In this document: positions 1 to 9,004 of the stretch, in pieces
Layout of the letters: the number at the start of each line of letters is the position of its first letter
How positions within the stretch are numbered: position 1 is the stretch's first letter
Assembly (NCBI GenBank): GCA_023390875.1
Contig: JAEWCA010000052.1
Span: 1 to 13,663, forward strand
Source of the DNA: Actinomycetes bacterium
GTDB taxonomy: Bacteria; Actinomycetota; Actinomycetes; Actinomycetales; Cellulomonadaceae
Length of the DNA stretch: 13,663 bases
Reading direction: 5' to 3'
The notes under the pieces: generated by a model
What the model was told of the DNA's origin: nothing
Seen by the model: only the letters and a program-made list of their open reading frames with translations
Databases searched by the model: none
Position numbers and translations under genes: made by a program

Positions 1-83
1 CGGGGCGCAGACCGGGCGAACCGTCGGTAGGCTCCCAGCCCGCGGGCCACGGCGGCACGCGACGCACACCGAGGAGCGACCCG

Positions 84-473
84 ATGTCGAACGAGTACCC
101 CCCGGCGCACCGCCCGTCGCAGGCGACCGACCAGCGCACGTGGGCGATGCTCGCGCACCTCGGCGGGATCCTCGCCTACTTCTGGATCGGGTGGCTCGGG
201 GCGCTCGTCGTGTGGCTGGTGCACCGCGAGCGTGGCGAGCGTGGCGGGGTCGCGGCCGACGAGGCGCGCGTCGCGCTGAACTTCCAGATCACGGTGCTCG
301 TCGGCCTGGTGGTGTGCCGGATCGTCGAGGCGCTCCCCGGCATCGGCATCATCGGCACGATCGGGTTCATCGCGCTCTCCGTCATCAGCCTCGTGCTGTC
401 GATCCTCGCGGCCCTCGCGGTGCAGCGCGGCGGCTCGTACCGCTACCCGTTCTCGCTCGAGCTGGTGCGCTGA
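84..473 (+). CDS. DUF4870 / Tic20-like small membrane protein
   Basis: A 129-residue protein with the layout of the DUF4870 family. A polar N-terminus (1-18) leads into W-A-M-L-A-H-L-G-G (20-28), a first membrane segment at about 22-45, a basic loop (48-53), the conserved D-E-A-R-V-A-L-N-F-Q segment (59-68) that opens the second membrane segment (to about 88), and a third at about 89-113. It ends in a short Y-R-Y-P-F tail. The start is supported by GAGGAG about 6 nt upstream. A TANNNT box (TAGGCT, 28-33) could be its -10. The gene converges on hemW with only 36 bases between the two stops. No biochemical function is known for the family, and a role in membrane transport or stress is speculation. 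Family assignment is confident; function is unknown. Confidence 0.88.
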   Translation: MSNEYPPAHRPSQATDQRTWAMLAHLGGILAYFWIGWLGALVVWLVHRERGERGGVAADEARVALNFQITVLVGLVVCRIVEALPGIGIIGTIGFIALSVISLVLSILAALAVQRGGSYRYPFSLELVR

Positions 474-509
474 CCTCGGCGGCTGACCGAGGCAGCCGAG
501 CGCGCGACG

Positions 510-1744
510 TCAGGCGGCCAGGGTCCGCACGACGGCGTCGGCGAGCAGCCGCCCGCGGCGGGTGAGGACGACGCGACGTCCTCCGTCGGCGGTGCGCCCG
601 ACCGCGGCGGGACCGTCCACGAGCCCGTCGGCCACGAGGCCCGCGACCGACGTGCGGGCGGTGCCGGGGAGGTCGTCGAGCGGCATCCCCTCGGCGAGCC
701 GGACGCCGAGCATCAGCCGCTCGAGCGCGGCGGACTCGCCGTCCACGACCTCCCGCCCGGCGGCGGGGCTGAGCCCCCGGGCGAGCCTGTCGGCGTACGC
801 GCGCGGGTGCTTGACGTTCCACCACCGCACGCCGCCGACGTGGCTGTGCGCGCCCGGCCCGACACCCCACCAGTCGTCGCCGCGCCAGTAGGCGAGGTTG
901 TGGCGGCACTCGTCGGCGGCCGTCCGCGCCCAGTTGCTCACCTCGTACCAGTGCAGGCCGGCCGCGGCGAGCAGGTCGTCCGCGAGCTCGTACTTCGCGG
1001 CCTGGTCGTCCTGGTCGGGCAGCGCGAGCTCGCCGCGGCGCACCTGCACGGCCATCCGGGTGCCCGCCTCGACGACGAGCGCGTACGCGGAGACGTGGTC
1101 GACGCCCGTGGCGAGCGCCGTCTCGACCGAGGTGCGCCAGTCGTCGAGCGACTCCCCCGGTGTGCCGTAGATGAGGTCGAGCGACACGGCGAGCCCCGCG
1201 TCGCGGGCCCAGCGGACGACGTCGGGGATGCGGCGCGGGTCGTGCGTGCGGTCGAGCGTCGCGAGCACGTGCGGCACCGCGGACTGCATGCCGAACGAGA
1301 CGCGCGTGAAGCCGGCCTCCGCGAGCGCGGCCAGCGACTCGGGCGTGACCGAGTCGGGGTTGGCCTCGGTGGTCACCTCGACGTCGTCCGCCAGGCCCCA
1401 CACGTCGCGCACGCCGCCGAGCATGCGGGACAGGTCGGGCACCGACAGGACGGTCGGCGTCCCACCGCCGACGAACACCGTGCTCACCGGCCGCGACGGC
1501 AGGTCCGCGAGCACACCCGCGGCGAGCTCGATCTCCCGCAGCGCGGTGTCCGCGTACGCGGCCTGCGACGCACCACCGCCGAGCTCGGTCGCGGTGTACG
1601 TGTTGAAGTCGCAGTACCCGCACCGCACCGTGCAGAACGGCACGTGCAGGTACACCCCGAAGGCGCGCCCGGCGGCACCGTCGGCGGCCGACGCGGGCAG
1701 CGCGCCGTCGTCGGGCGCCACGTCCCCCTCGGGGAGCGCGGGGC

Positions 1745-1748
<4 letters not shown>
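510..1748 (-). CDS. hemW: HemW, radical SAM heme chaperone (formerly called oxygen-independent coproporphyrinogen III oxidase-like)
   Basis: A 412-residue radical SAM protein. The [4Fe-4S] ligands are C39, C43 and C46 in CxxxCxxC, followed by D-F (47-48) where true HemN has another cysteine two residues on; this CxxxCxxCxF form marks HemW. The SAM-binding glycine motif G-G-G-T-P-T is at 94-99. A later R-H-N-L-A-Y-W-R-G segment and the G-P-G-A-H-S-H segment are typical of the family, and a winged C-terminal region follows. HemW is understood to bind heme and insert it into respiratory proteins rather than oxidise coproporphyrinogen. I chose GTG at 1746-1748 because it overlaps the lepA stop as GTGA, a translational-coupling arrangement; an in-frame upstream extension would lie inside lepA and is low-complexity shadow. 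Residues 1-30 are a poorly conserved leader. Confidence 0.95.
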
Positions 1749-3625
<1,877 letters not shown>

Positions 3626-3682
3626 GCGGAACTGCTCCCGGGTTCGTGGTGGGCGCACGTTGGCGCCGGATGGACGGTCGGC

Positions 3683-3715
3683 GACCGGCCCGCACCTGTC
3701 GGTGTGCGGGCGGTC
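3683..3715. promoter_or_regulatory. Imperfect inverted repeat in the lepA / isomerase divergent region
   Basis: GACC-G-GCCCGCAC, an 8-base centre (3696-3703), then GTGCGGGC-GGTC. The arms pair over 12 bp with a single bulged G at 3687. The element lies between two divergently transcribed genes (starts at 3625 and 3733). It could be an operator for a dimeric regulator or a hairpin in the lepA 5' untranslated region. I see no clear -35/-10 pair for either gene near it. Confidence 0.5.
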
Positions 3716-3732
3716 AACGCCACCATGGTCCC

Positions 3733-4443
3733 ATGACGACGGACCTGGGCGACGCCCTCGACCACCTCACGATCCTCGGCGGCCTGCAGGACGAGTTCCT
3801 CGCGACGATCCCCGCCGTCGACCCGGCGACCCCGGTGCCCTGGTGCGGCAGCTGGCGGGTCCGCGACCTGGTCGTCCACCTGGCCCGCATCCACCACTGG
3901 GCCGCCGCCGAGGCCCGCCGCGCGAAGGAGACGCCGCTCGGCCGCGGACCGTTCGTGCTCGACGAGCTGTACGCGTCCTGCGCGGCCGAGCTGCGCGACA
4001 CGCTCACCGAGCTCGGACCCGACGCGCCCTCCCGGACGCTCGTCGGCACGGGGACGGCCGCCTTCTGGCGCCGCCGTCAGACGCACGAGACGCTCGTCCA
4101 CCTCTGGGACCTGCGCACCGCGGGCGGCCTCCCGCTCGACGTCGACCCCCGCACGTGGGCCGACACGGTCGACGAGGTCGTGACCGTCATGCAGCCGCGG
4201 CAGGCGCGGATGGGCCGCATGGAGCCTCTCGCCGCGCCGATCGGGTTCGTCGCCGACGACGCCGACCGCGGCTGGTTGCTCGGGGCGCGCACCGTCGCGG
4301 AGCCGTCGTCGACCGTGACCGGGCCCGCGCAGGCGCTCGCGCTGCTCCTGTGGGGACGCACGGACGTCACCGACACGCGGCTCACCGTCACCGGGGACGC
4401 CGGCGCGCTCGACGACGCCCTCAGCCGCCGCCTCACCCCGTGA
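3733..4443 (+). CDS. Mycothiol-dependent maleylpyruvate isomerase-family (DinB-like) protein
   Basis: A 236-residue protein of the actinobacterial maleylpyruvate isomerase / DinB-like four-helix family. The N-terminal part has [16 protein letters not shown], giving His49, and the later helix has H-E-T-L-V-H-L-W-D, giving Glu119 and His123. These three match the zinc-binding His-Glu-His pattern of the characterised isomerase. A smaller C-terminal domain follows, with the typical T-W-A-D-T-V-D-E-V stretch (about 146-154). Family members use mycothiol as cofactor or are uncharacterised thiol-dependent enzymes; the actual substrate here is unknown. ATG 3733 fits the family start but has no clear SD site. 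A three-codon frame (ATG at 3725, M-V-P) ends in a stop that overlaps this ATG, so reinitiation is possible. The gene converges on the transglutaminase gene with 9 bases between stops. Confidence 0.85.
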   Translation: MTTDLGDALDHLTILGGLQDEFLATIPAVDPATPVPWCGSWRVRDLVVHLARIHHWAAAEARRAKETPLGRGPFVLDELYASCAAELRDTLTELGPDAPSRTLVGTGTAAFWRRRQTHETLVHLWDLRTAGGLPLDVDPRTWADTVDEVVTVMQPRQARMGRMEPLAAPIGFVADDADRGWLLGARTVAEPSSTVTGPAQALALLLWGRTDVTDTRLTVTGDAGALDDALSRRLTP

Positions 4444-4452
4444 CGGCCCCGG

Positions 4453-5292
4453 TCACGCCTCGCGCGTGATCCGGACCTGCACGTCCGCGGCCTGCGTCCC
4501 CGCACCCGCGTAGATCCCGCGCAGCGGCGGCACGTCGTCGTACGACCGCCCCCGCGCCAGCACCACGTGGTGGTCCCCCGCGATCGTCCGGTTCGTCGGG
4601 TCGTACGCGAACCACTCGCCGACCCACCACTCGACCCACGCGTGCGACTCGCCCAGCACCGTCGTGCCGACGTCCGCCCCCGCGTCCGGGTGCAGGTAGC
4701 CGGACACGTACCGCGCGGGGATGCCGATGGCCCGCAGCGCACCGGTGACGAGGTGCGCGATGTCCTGGCAGACCCCCGCCCGAGCCGCCCACGCCTCCGC
4801 GGCCGGCGTGTGCACGGTCGTCACACCCGGGATGTACTCCATCGCGTCGCGCAGGGCCTCGCTCACCGCGAGCGCCGCGTCGGCGGGCTCCAGGTCGGCC
4901 GCAGCGGTGCGCGCGAGCTCGACGACCTCCTCGGGCGGCTCCGTCGTCGCCGTGTCCGACAGGAACTCCGCCAGCCGGTCGCGCAGCTCAGGGCCACGCA
5001 GCGTGTCCCACCCGGCCGGCGTGCGCACCGGACCACGAGCCGCGACCTCGACCACGTGCTCCGCCGTCACGACCATCGACTCGTGCGGCGCCAGCACCTC
5101 GAACGCCGTCACCGCCGTCCCCCAGTAGTCGCGGTACTCGTGCCACCACGTGTGCGGCTGCACGTCGATCCGGGACTCCACGACCGTCTGCCCGTGCTGG
5201 GACAACGGCGTCATGCGCGCCTCGTTGTACGACGCGACGACCGCCCCCGCGTACCGGAACGTCGACGTGTGCACCACCCGCAACCTCGTCAC
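4453..5292 (-). CDS. Transglutaminase-like cysteine protease family protein of the ATP-grasp/alpha-E operon
   Basis: A 279-residue protein with an N-terminal beta-rich bacterial transglutaminase-associated domain (about 3-80) and a C-terminal transglutaminase-like core. The catalytic triad is visible as C175 (A-G-V-C-Q-D), H217 (S-H-A-W-V-E) and D231 (Y-D-P-T-N). Bacterial members are generally thought to be peptidases or amidases rather than cross-linking enzymes. The GTG at 5290-5292 is preceded by a strong SD (GAGGAGGT) 4-5 nt away, which decides the start over an in-frame codon 7 residues upstream. There is no signal peptide, so it is probably cytoplasmic. It is the last gene of a three-gene operon, 49 bases after the alpha-E gene. 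In such operons it is proposed to cleave or process what the ATP-grasp partner makes; this is inference from conserved neighbourhoods. Confidence 0.93.
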   Translation of the reverse strand: MTRLRVVHTSTFRYAGAVVASYNEARMTPLSQHGQTVVESRIDVQPHTWWHEYRDYWGTAVTAFEVLAPHESMVVTAEHVVEVAARGPVRTPAGWDTLRGPELRDRLAEFLSDTATTEPPEEVVELARTAAADLEPADAALAVSEALRDAMEYIPGVTTVHTPAAEAWAARAGVCQDIAHLVTGALRAIGIPARYVSGYLHPDAGADVGTTVLGESHAWVEWWVGEWFAYDPTNRTIAGDHHVVLARGRSYDDVPPLRGIYAGAGTQAADVQVRITREA

Positions 5293-5341
5293 AGGACCTC
5301 CTCGTCCGCGCACCTGCGGGCGCGGGCGCCCTCCGGCGCGC

Positions 5342-6271
5342 TCACAGTGCCTCCCCCACCCAGTGCGTCGTCGACCCCGACGGGAAGTAGCGGCCGCGGA
5401 TCGAGTCGGACGCGGCCGAGCACGCGCGCTGGACCTGCTCCATCGCCTTCGGCAGGTCGTCGAGGACCTCGTCGAGCGGCCGGTACTCGAGGCTCGTCCG
5501 CACGAAGCCGATGTGCCGGCGCGCGTCGTCGACCGAGGACCGGTCGGCCACCGGCTCGAGCAGCGACAGGCACGTCTCCGCCTGGTTGAGCGCGAAGACG
5601 ATCGACCGCGGGAACAGCCGGTCGAGCAGCAGGAACCCGGCGGCCCGCTGGTCCGACGCCGTGCCGCGGTACGTCCGCAGGAACGCCTCGTGCGCGCCGC
5701 ACGACCGCAGGAGCGTCGTCCAGCTCGGTCCCGCGGACCCCGCGAGCGCCCGCGTGGTCAGCAGGCGGGCCGTCATGTCGGCCCGCTCGATGGACCGGCC
5801 GAGCACCATGAACTGCCACGTGTCGTCGCGCGACGTGGCCGAGTCCATGATCCCGGCGACGATCGCGGCGCGTTCGCGCACCCACGTGAAGTAGTCGTGC
5901 GGCCGTGCCGGTCGCAGGTGCGAGGGGAGCTGGTTCCAGGTGGTGTTGAGGCACTCCCACAGCTCGGTCGAGATGATCTCGCGGGCCCGGCGGGCGTTCT
6001 CGCGCGCGGACACGAGGGACCCGGCGATGGACGACGGCGCGAACCGGTCGTACGCGAGCATGTCGAGCACGTACTCCCGGCCGACCTCGATGTGCGTCGG
6101 CGGCGCGGGCCGGTCCATGACGGACAGGAGCGACCGGCAGGCGAGGTCCTCCTCGGCCCAGGGGTCCTCGAGCAGGATCTGCACGTGCACGTCGAGCAGG
6201 CGCGCGGTGTCGTCGGCCCGCTCCACGTACCGGCCGATCCAGAACAGCGACTCGGCGATGCGGCTCAGCAC
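5342..6271 (-). CDS. Alpha-E domain protein (DUF403)
   Basis: A 309-residue, almost wholly alpha-helical protein of normal length for the alpha-E family. The hallmark N-terminus is L-S-R-I-A-E-S-L-F-W-I-G-R-Y-V-E-R-A-D-D (2-21), and a second R-S-I-E-R-A-D-M-T-A-R-L-L motif lies past the middle. GTG at 6269-6271 is the start: it overlaps the end of the ATP-grasp gene by 7 bases and has a G-rich sequence (GGGGGTG) just upstream. The reading frame stays open far upstream to about 7600, but that part is the ATP-grasp gene read in another frame. The molecular role is unknown. The invariant Arg/Glu/Asp clusters suggest binding of a nucleotide or peptide intermediate in complex with the ATP-grasp protein. 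Confidence 0.93.
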   Translation of the reverse strand: MLSRIAESLFWIGRYVERADDTARLLDVHVQILLEDPWAEEDLACRSLLSVMDRPAPPTHIEVGREYVLDMLAYDRFAPSSIAGSLVSARENARRAREIISTELWECLNTTWNQLPSHLRPARPHDYFTWVRERAAIVAGIMDSATSRDDTWQFMVLGRSIERADMTARLLTTRALAGSAGPSWTTLLRSCGAHEAFLRTYRGTASDQRAAGFLLLDRLFPRSIVFALNQAETCLSLLEPVADRSSVDDARRHIGFVRTSLEYRPLDEVLDDLPKAMEQVQRACSAASDSIRGRYFPSGSTTHWVGEAL

Positions 6272-7848
6272 GGGACACCCCCGACCTGGTGCGTCCGACC
6301 TTGCTGCTGCTGCATGACCTGCGCGCGCACGTCGTTGGGGTTCGCGTCGATCGGCACCGACGCGTCGACCGGCACGGGGTGCGGCAGCTCGGCGGGGCGG
6401 GACGCGCGGCGCGGCACGGCGCCGCCGAGCACCCACGTGTCCTTGGAGCCGCCACCCTGCGACGAGTTCACGACGAGCTGTCCCTCGGGCAGCGCGACTC
6501 GGGTGAGCCCGCCGGGGAGCACCCAGACGTTCTCCCCGTCGTTGACCGCGAAGGGGCGCAAGTCGGTGTGCCGGGGACGCAACCCGTCGTCGACGAGCGT
6601 CGGCACGGTGGACAGCTGGACCACGGGCTGTGCGATCCACCCGCGCGGGTCGTCGACCAGCCGGGTCCGCAGCGCGGCGAGCTCGGCCCGCGACGCCGCA
6701 GGCCCGACGACGAGCCCCTTGCCGCCGGACCCGTCGACGGGCTTCACGACGAGCTGGTCGAGCCGGTCGAGCACCTCCTCGAGCGCCCCGGGGTCCTCGA
6801 GCCGCCACGTGTCGACGTTCGGCAGGATCGGCTCCTCCCCGAGGTAGTACCGCACGAGGTCGGGCACGTACGTGTAGACGAGCTTGTCGTCGGCGACGCC
6901 GTTGCCGACCGCGTTCGCGATGGTGACGGTGCCGTTGCGCGCGCACGTGAGCAGACCCGGGCTGCCGAGCAGCGAGTCGGACCGGAACGCGACCGGGTCG
7001 AGGTAGTCGTCGTCCACGCGCCGGTAGATGACGTCGACGCGGCGCCGCCCCTGCGTGGTCCGCATCCACACGCGTCCGCTCGCGCAGAACAGGTCGCGCC
7101 CCTCGACGAGCTCGACGCCCATCGACCGGGCCAGCAGCGAATGCTCGAAGTAGGCGGAGTTGAACACGCCGGGCGTGAGGACCACGACGGTCGGCTCGTC
7201 GACCCCGGCGGGGGCCGCGGCGGTGAGGGCCGCCAGGAGCCGCCGGGGGTAGTCGGCGACCGGGCGGATCCGCATCGACGCGAACACCTCGGGGAACGTC
7301 TGCGCCATCGCCCGCCGGTTCGACAGGACGTAGGAGACCCCGCTCGGCACTCGGACGTTGTCCTCGAGAACCCGCCAGTCGCCCTCGCCGTCGCGGACGA
7401 GGTCGATGCCTGACACGTGCACCCGCACGCCGTTGGGCGGCTGGATGCCGCGCGCGGCCCGGTGGAAGTGCGTCGACGACACGACCACCGACCGGGGCAC
7501 GACGCCGTCGGCGACCGCCCGCTGCGACCCGTACACGTCCGCGAGGAACGCCTCCAGGGCCCGCACCCGCTGCGCGACGCCGGGCGCCATCCGCTCCCAC
7601 TCGTCCCCCGCGATGACGCGCGGCACGACGTCGAGCGGGAACGGCCGCTCCTCCCCCGCGAAGTCGAACGTCACGCCCTGCGCCATGTACGACCGGGCGA
7701 GCGTGTCGGCGCGTCCACGCAGCTCGCCGGCCGAGAGCTGGGCGAACGCCTCGTGCACGCGCTGGTACGCGGGCCGCGGGTCGCCGCCCGGCCCGATCAT
7801 CTCGTCCCAGGCCGGCCCCGCCGGGTAGTCGTCGAACAGGTCCGCCAT
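6265..7848 (-). CDS. Circularly permuted ATP-grasp protein, putative peptide or amide ligase
   Basis: A 527-residue circularly permuted ATP-grasp protein. Conserved segments are L-E-D-N-V-R-V-P-S-G (161-170), V-V-K-P-V-D-G-S-G-G-K-G (367-378, a lysine and glycine-rich ATP-binding loop), R-H-T-D-L-R-P-F (426-433) and N-S-S-Q-G-G-G-S-K-D-T-W (461-472). ATP-grasp enzymes form amide bonds through an acyl-phosphate; comparative genomics proposes that this family ligates amino acids or peptides, but the substrate is not established. The C-terminus trails into a short glutamine-rich tail (Q-Q-Q-Q, about 513-516). I start at ATG 7848, 6 nt after a TACTGT -10-like box and without an SD, suggesting leaderless translation; an in-frame TTG at 7873-7875 would add 9 residues. 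It is the first gene of the operon with the alpha-E and transglutaminase genes and overlaps the alpha-E gene. Confidence 0.93.
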   Translation of the reverse strand: MADLFDDYPAGPAWDEMIGPGGDPRPAYQRVHEAFAQLSAGELRGRADTLARSYMAQGVTFDFAGEERPFPLDVVPRVIAGDEWERMAPGVAQRVRALEAFLADVYGSQRAVADGVVPRSVVVSSTHFHRAARGIQPPNGVRVHVSGIDLVRDGEGDWRVLEDNVRVPSGVSYVLSNRRAMAQTFPEVFASMRIRPVADYPRRLLAALTAAAPAGVDEPTVVVLTPGVFNSAYFEHSLLARSMGVELVEGRDLFCASGRVWMRTTQGRRRVDVIYRRVDDDYLDPVAFRSDSLLGSPGLLTCARNGTVTIANAVGNGVADDKLVYTYVPDLVRYYLGEEPILPNVDTWRLEDPGALEEVLDRLDQLVVKPVDGSGGKGLVVGPAASRAELAALRTRLVDDPRGWIAQPVVQLSTVPTLVDDGLRPRHTDLRPFAVNDGENVWVLPGGLTRVALPEGQLVVNSSQGGGSKDTWVLGGAVPRRASRPAELPHPVPVDASVPIDANPNDVRAQVMQQQQGRTHQVGGVPC

Positions 7849-7854
7849 GGCGCG

Positions 7855-7860
7855 ACAGTA
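7855..7860 (-). promoter_or_regulatory. -10 box (TACTGT) for the ATP-grasp operon, leaderless start
   Basis: TACTGT on the minus strand ends 6 nt before the ATG at 7848, the spacing seen for leaderless actinobacterial mRNAs of TANNNT promoters. No matching -35 lies 16-18 bases upstream, so the call is tentative. Confidence 0.4.
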
Positions 7861-7915
7861 GCCCGGGCGTGTCAACGGTGCGTTACGTCGGCACCCGGTC
7901 CGCCCGCCCGGCCGG

Positions 7916-7921
7916 TACCGT
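7916..7921 (+). promoter_or_regulatory. -10 box (TACCGT) for the PemK/MazF-like gene, leaderless start
   Basis: TACCGT lies 7 nt before GTG 7929, which has no SD sequence. Together with the opposite-strand box this makes a back-to-back promoter region of about 80 bases. There is no convincing -35. Confidence 0.35.
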
Positions 7922-7928
7922 CGACGCC

Positions 7929-8435
7929 GTGGCCGTGACCAGCCGTGTGACCTCCGCCCTGCGACGCCTCGTCGGGGCCGTCACGCCGTCCCGCCGGACC
8001 CGTCCGACCACGCCGGCGACCCCGACCGCGCCACGCGGGCTGCCCGACCACCGCGGTCCCGTCCGGGTCGAGTACACACCGTCGCCCGACGGCGTCGCCG
8101 ACCCCGGCGAGGTCGTCTGGACGTGGGTGCCCTACGAGGACGACCCCACGCAGGGCAAGGACCGCCCGGTCCTCGTGGTGGGTCGCGACGGCCGCGTCCT
8201 GCTCGCGCTCATGCTGACCAGCAAGGACCACACCCGGGACGCGGCCGACGAGGCGCGGTGGGGTCGCCGGTGGATGGACCTCGGCCCGGGCGCGTGGGAC
8301 CGCCAGGGCCGGCCGAGCGAGGTCCGGCTGGACCGGGTGCTGCGGGTCGAGCCGCACGCGGTGCGTCGCGAGGGTGCCGTGCTCGACCGGAAGCTGTTCG
8401 ACAGGGTCGCCCGAGAGCTGTCGTCCCGGCGGTGA
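7929..8435 (+). CDS. PemK/MazF-fold family protein without an antitoxin partner
   Basis: A 168-residue protein. A basic, proline/threonine-rich N-terminus (1-45) precedes a PemK/MazF-like core: P-G-E-V-V-W-T-W-V-P (59-68), G-K-D-R-P-V-L-V-V (76-84), L-A-L-M-L-T-S-K (92-99), W-M-D-L-G (115-119) and S-E-V-R-L-D-R-V-L-R-V (130-140). Arg79 and Thr97/Ser98 sit where MazF has its catalytic Arg and Thr. MazF-type toxins cut mRNA, but the usual short antitoxin gene is absent on either side. The long basic leader and its place beside housekeeping genes suggest a chromosomal relative with another role. I prefer GTG 7929 because a TANNNT box lies 7 nt upstream. An in-frame GTG at 7869 would add 20 residues and sit almost on the divergent gene's promoter. 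Confidence 0.75.
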   Translation: MAVTSRVTSALRRLVGAVTPSRRTRPTTPATPTAPRGLPDHRGPVRVEYTPSPDGVADPGEVVWTWVPYEDDPTQGKDRPVLVVGRDGRVLLALMLTSKDHTRDAADEARWGRRWMDLGPGAWDRQGRPSEVRLDRVLRVEPHAVRREGAVLDRKLFDRVARELSSRR

Positions 8436-8477
8436 CCGATGCCCTGGCGCGCGGGGTCTCGATGACGACGCAGCGGC

Positions 8478-8626
8478 TGGTAGCATGGTGAATCGCGTGT
8501 CCGCCCGGGTCGGCGGGCACAAGCCCAGCTCCTCTCCGCGGGTGTCCCCACGCCCCAGTCCCGGAGCTGTGCGCGCCCTCTACGACCTGTCAGATCGCTT
8601 CGGCGAACGCACAAGAGAGTCCACAC
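8478..8626 (+). promoter_or_regulatory. rpsT promoter (extended -10) and leader
   Basis: TGGTAGCAT at 8478-8486 is an extended -10 (TGN-TANNNT). It implies a 5' leader of roughly 130-140 nt before rpsT, unusually long beside the apparent leaderless genes here. The leader begins with a possible hairpin (TCCGCC / GGCGGG, about 8500-8520) and ends with GAGAG 6 nt before the GTG. A long leader on a ribosomal protein gene allows autogenous control, but I recognise no known leader motif. I see no tRNA or other RNA gene in this gap. Confidence 0.5.
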
Positions 8627-8887
8627 GTGGCCAACATCAAGTCCCAGATCAAGCGCATCACCACCAACGAGAAGGCGCGCCTGCGCAACAAGGCCGTCAA
8701 GTCGGAGCTCAAGACGCACGTCCGTCGCGTCCGCGAGTCCGTCTCCGCTGGTGACAAGGAGGCGGCCCAGGCCGCGCTCGTGACGGCGTCGAAGAAGCTC
8801 GACAAGGCCGTCTCGAAGGGTGTCATCCACTCCAACCAGGCCGCCAACAAGAAGTCGGCGCTGGCGAAGGCCGTCGCGGCCCTCTGA
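8627..8887 (+). CDS. rpsT: 30S ribosomal protein S20
   Basis: An 86-residue basic protein with the S20 signature from the first residues: A-N-I-K-S-Q-I-K-R, then [13 protein letters not shown] and the late [10 protein letters not shown] segment. It is full length for actinobacterial S20. S20 binds 16S rRNA near the 5' domain and helps early 30S assembly. It starts with GTG, preceded by GAGAG at about 6 nt. It is a single-gene unit: its own promoter lies upstream and a strong hairpin lies 57 bases after the stop. Confidence 0.98.
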   Translation: MANIKSQIKRITTNEKARLRNKAVKSELKTHVRRVRESVSAGDKEAAQAALVTASKKLDKAVSKGVIHSNQAANKKSALAKAVAAL

Positions 8888-8944
8888 GTCGCTGCCCTCC
8901 GGGGCACCTCGGTCGGCCCTCCGGCGGCACCACCCGCCCGAGAC

Positions 8945-8996
8945 GACAACAGTGAAGGCGTCACCCCCCCTGCGGGGTGACGCCTTCGCTGTTGTC
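8945..8996. terminator. Bidirectional 23-bp hairpin between rpsT and the XRE gene
   Basis: Left arm 8945-8967 pairs with right arm 8974-8996 over 23 positions with a single G-T pair (8953/8988) and a 6-base loop. It lies between two convergent genes, 57 bases after rpsT and 8 bases from the XRE stop. It has no T-tract on either side, as is common for intrinsic terminators of high-GC actinobacteria. Confidence 0.88.
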
Positions 8997-9004
8997 CAGC
9001 CCGA

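Noticed and set aside
5342..7600. A single 752-codon minus-strand frame
   Set aside because: Only the last 309 codons (alpha-E protein) are real. The rest is the ATP-grasp gene read out of frame, with arginine/proline-rich nonsense.
7870..7875. TTGACA on the minus strand as -35 of the ATP-grasp operon
   Set aside because: It is only 9 bases from the TACTGT box, too close for a sigma-70-type promoter.
7929..8435. A type II toxin-antitoxin system
   Set aside because: Only a PemK/MazF-like member is present; no antitoxin-sized gene adjoins it.
8436..8626. A tRNA or small RNA gene before rpsT
   Set aside because: No cloverleaf, no T-loop GTTCRA and no CCA end; a promoter and leader explain the gap better.
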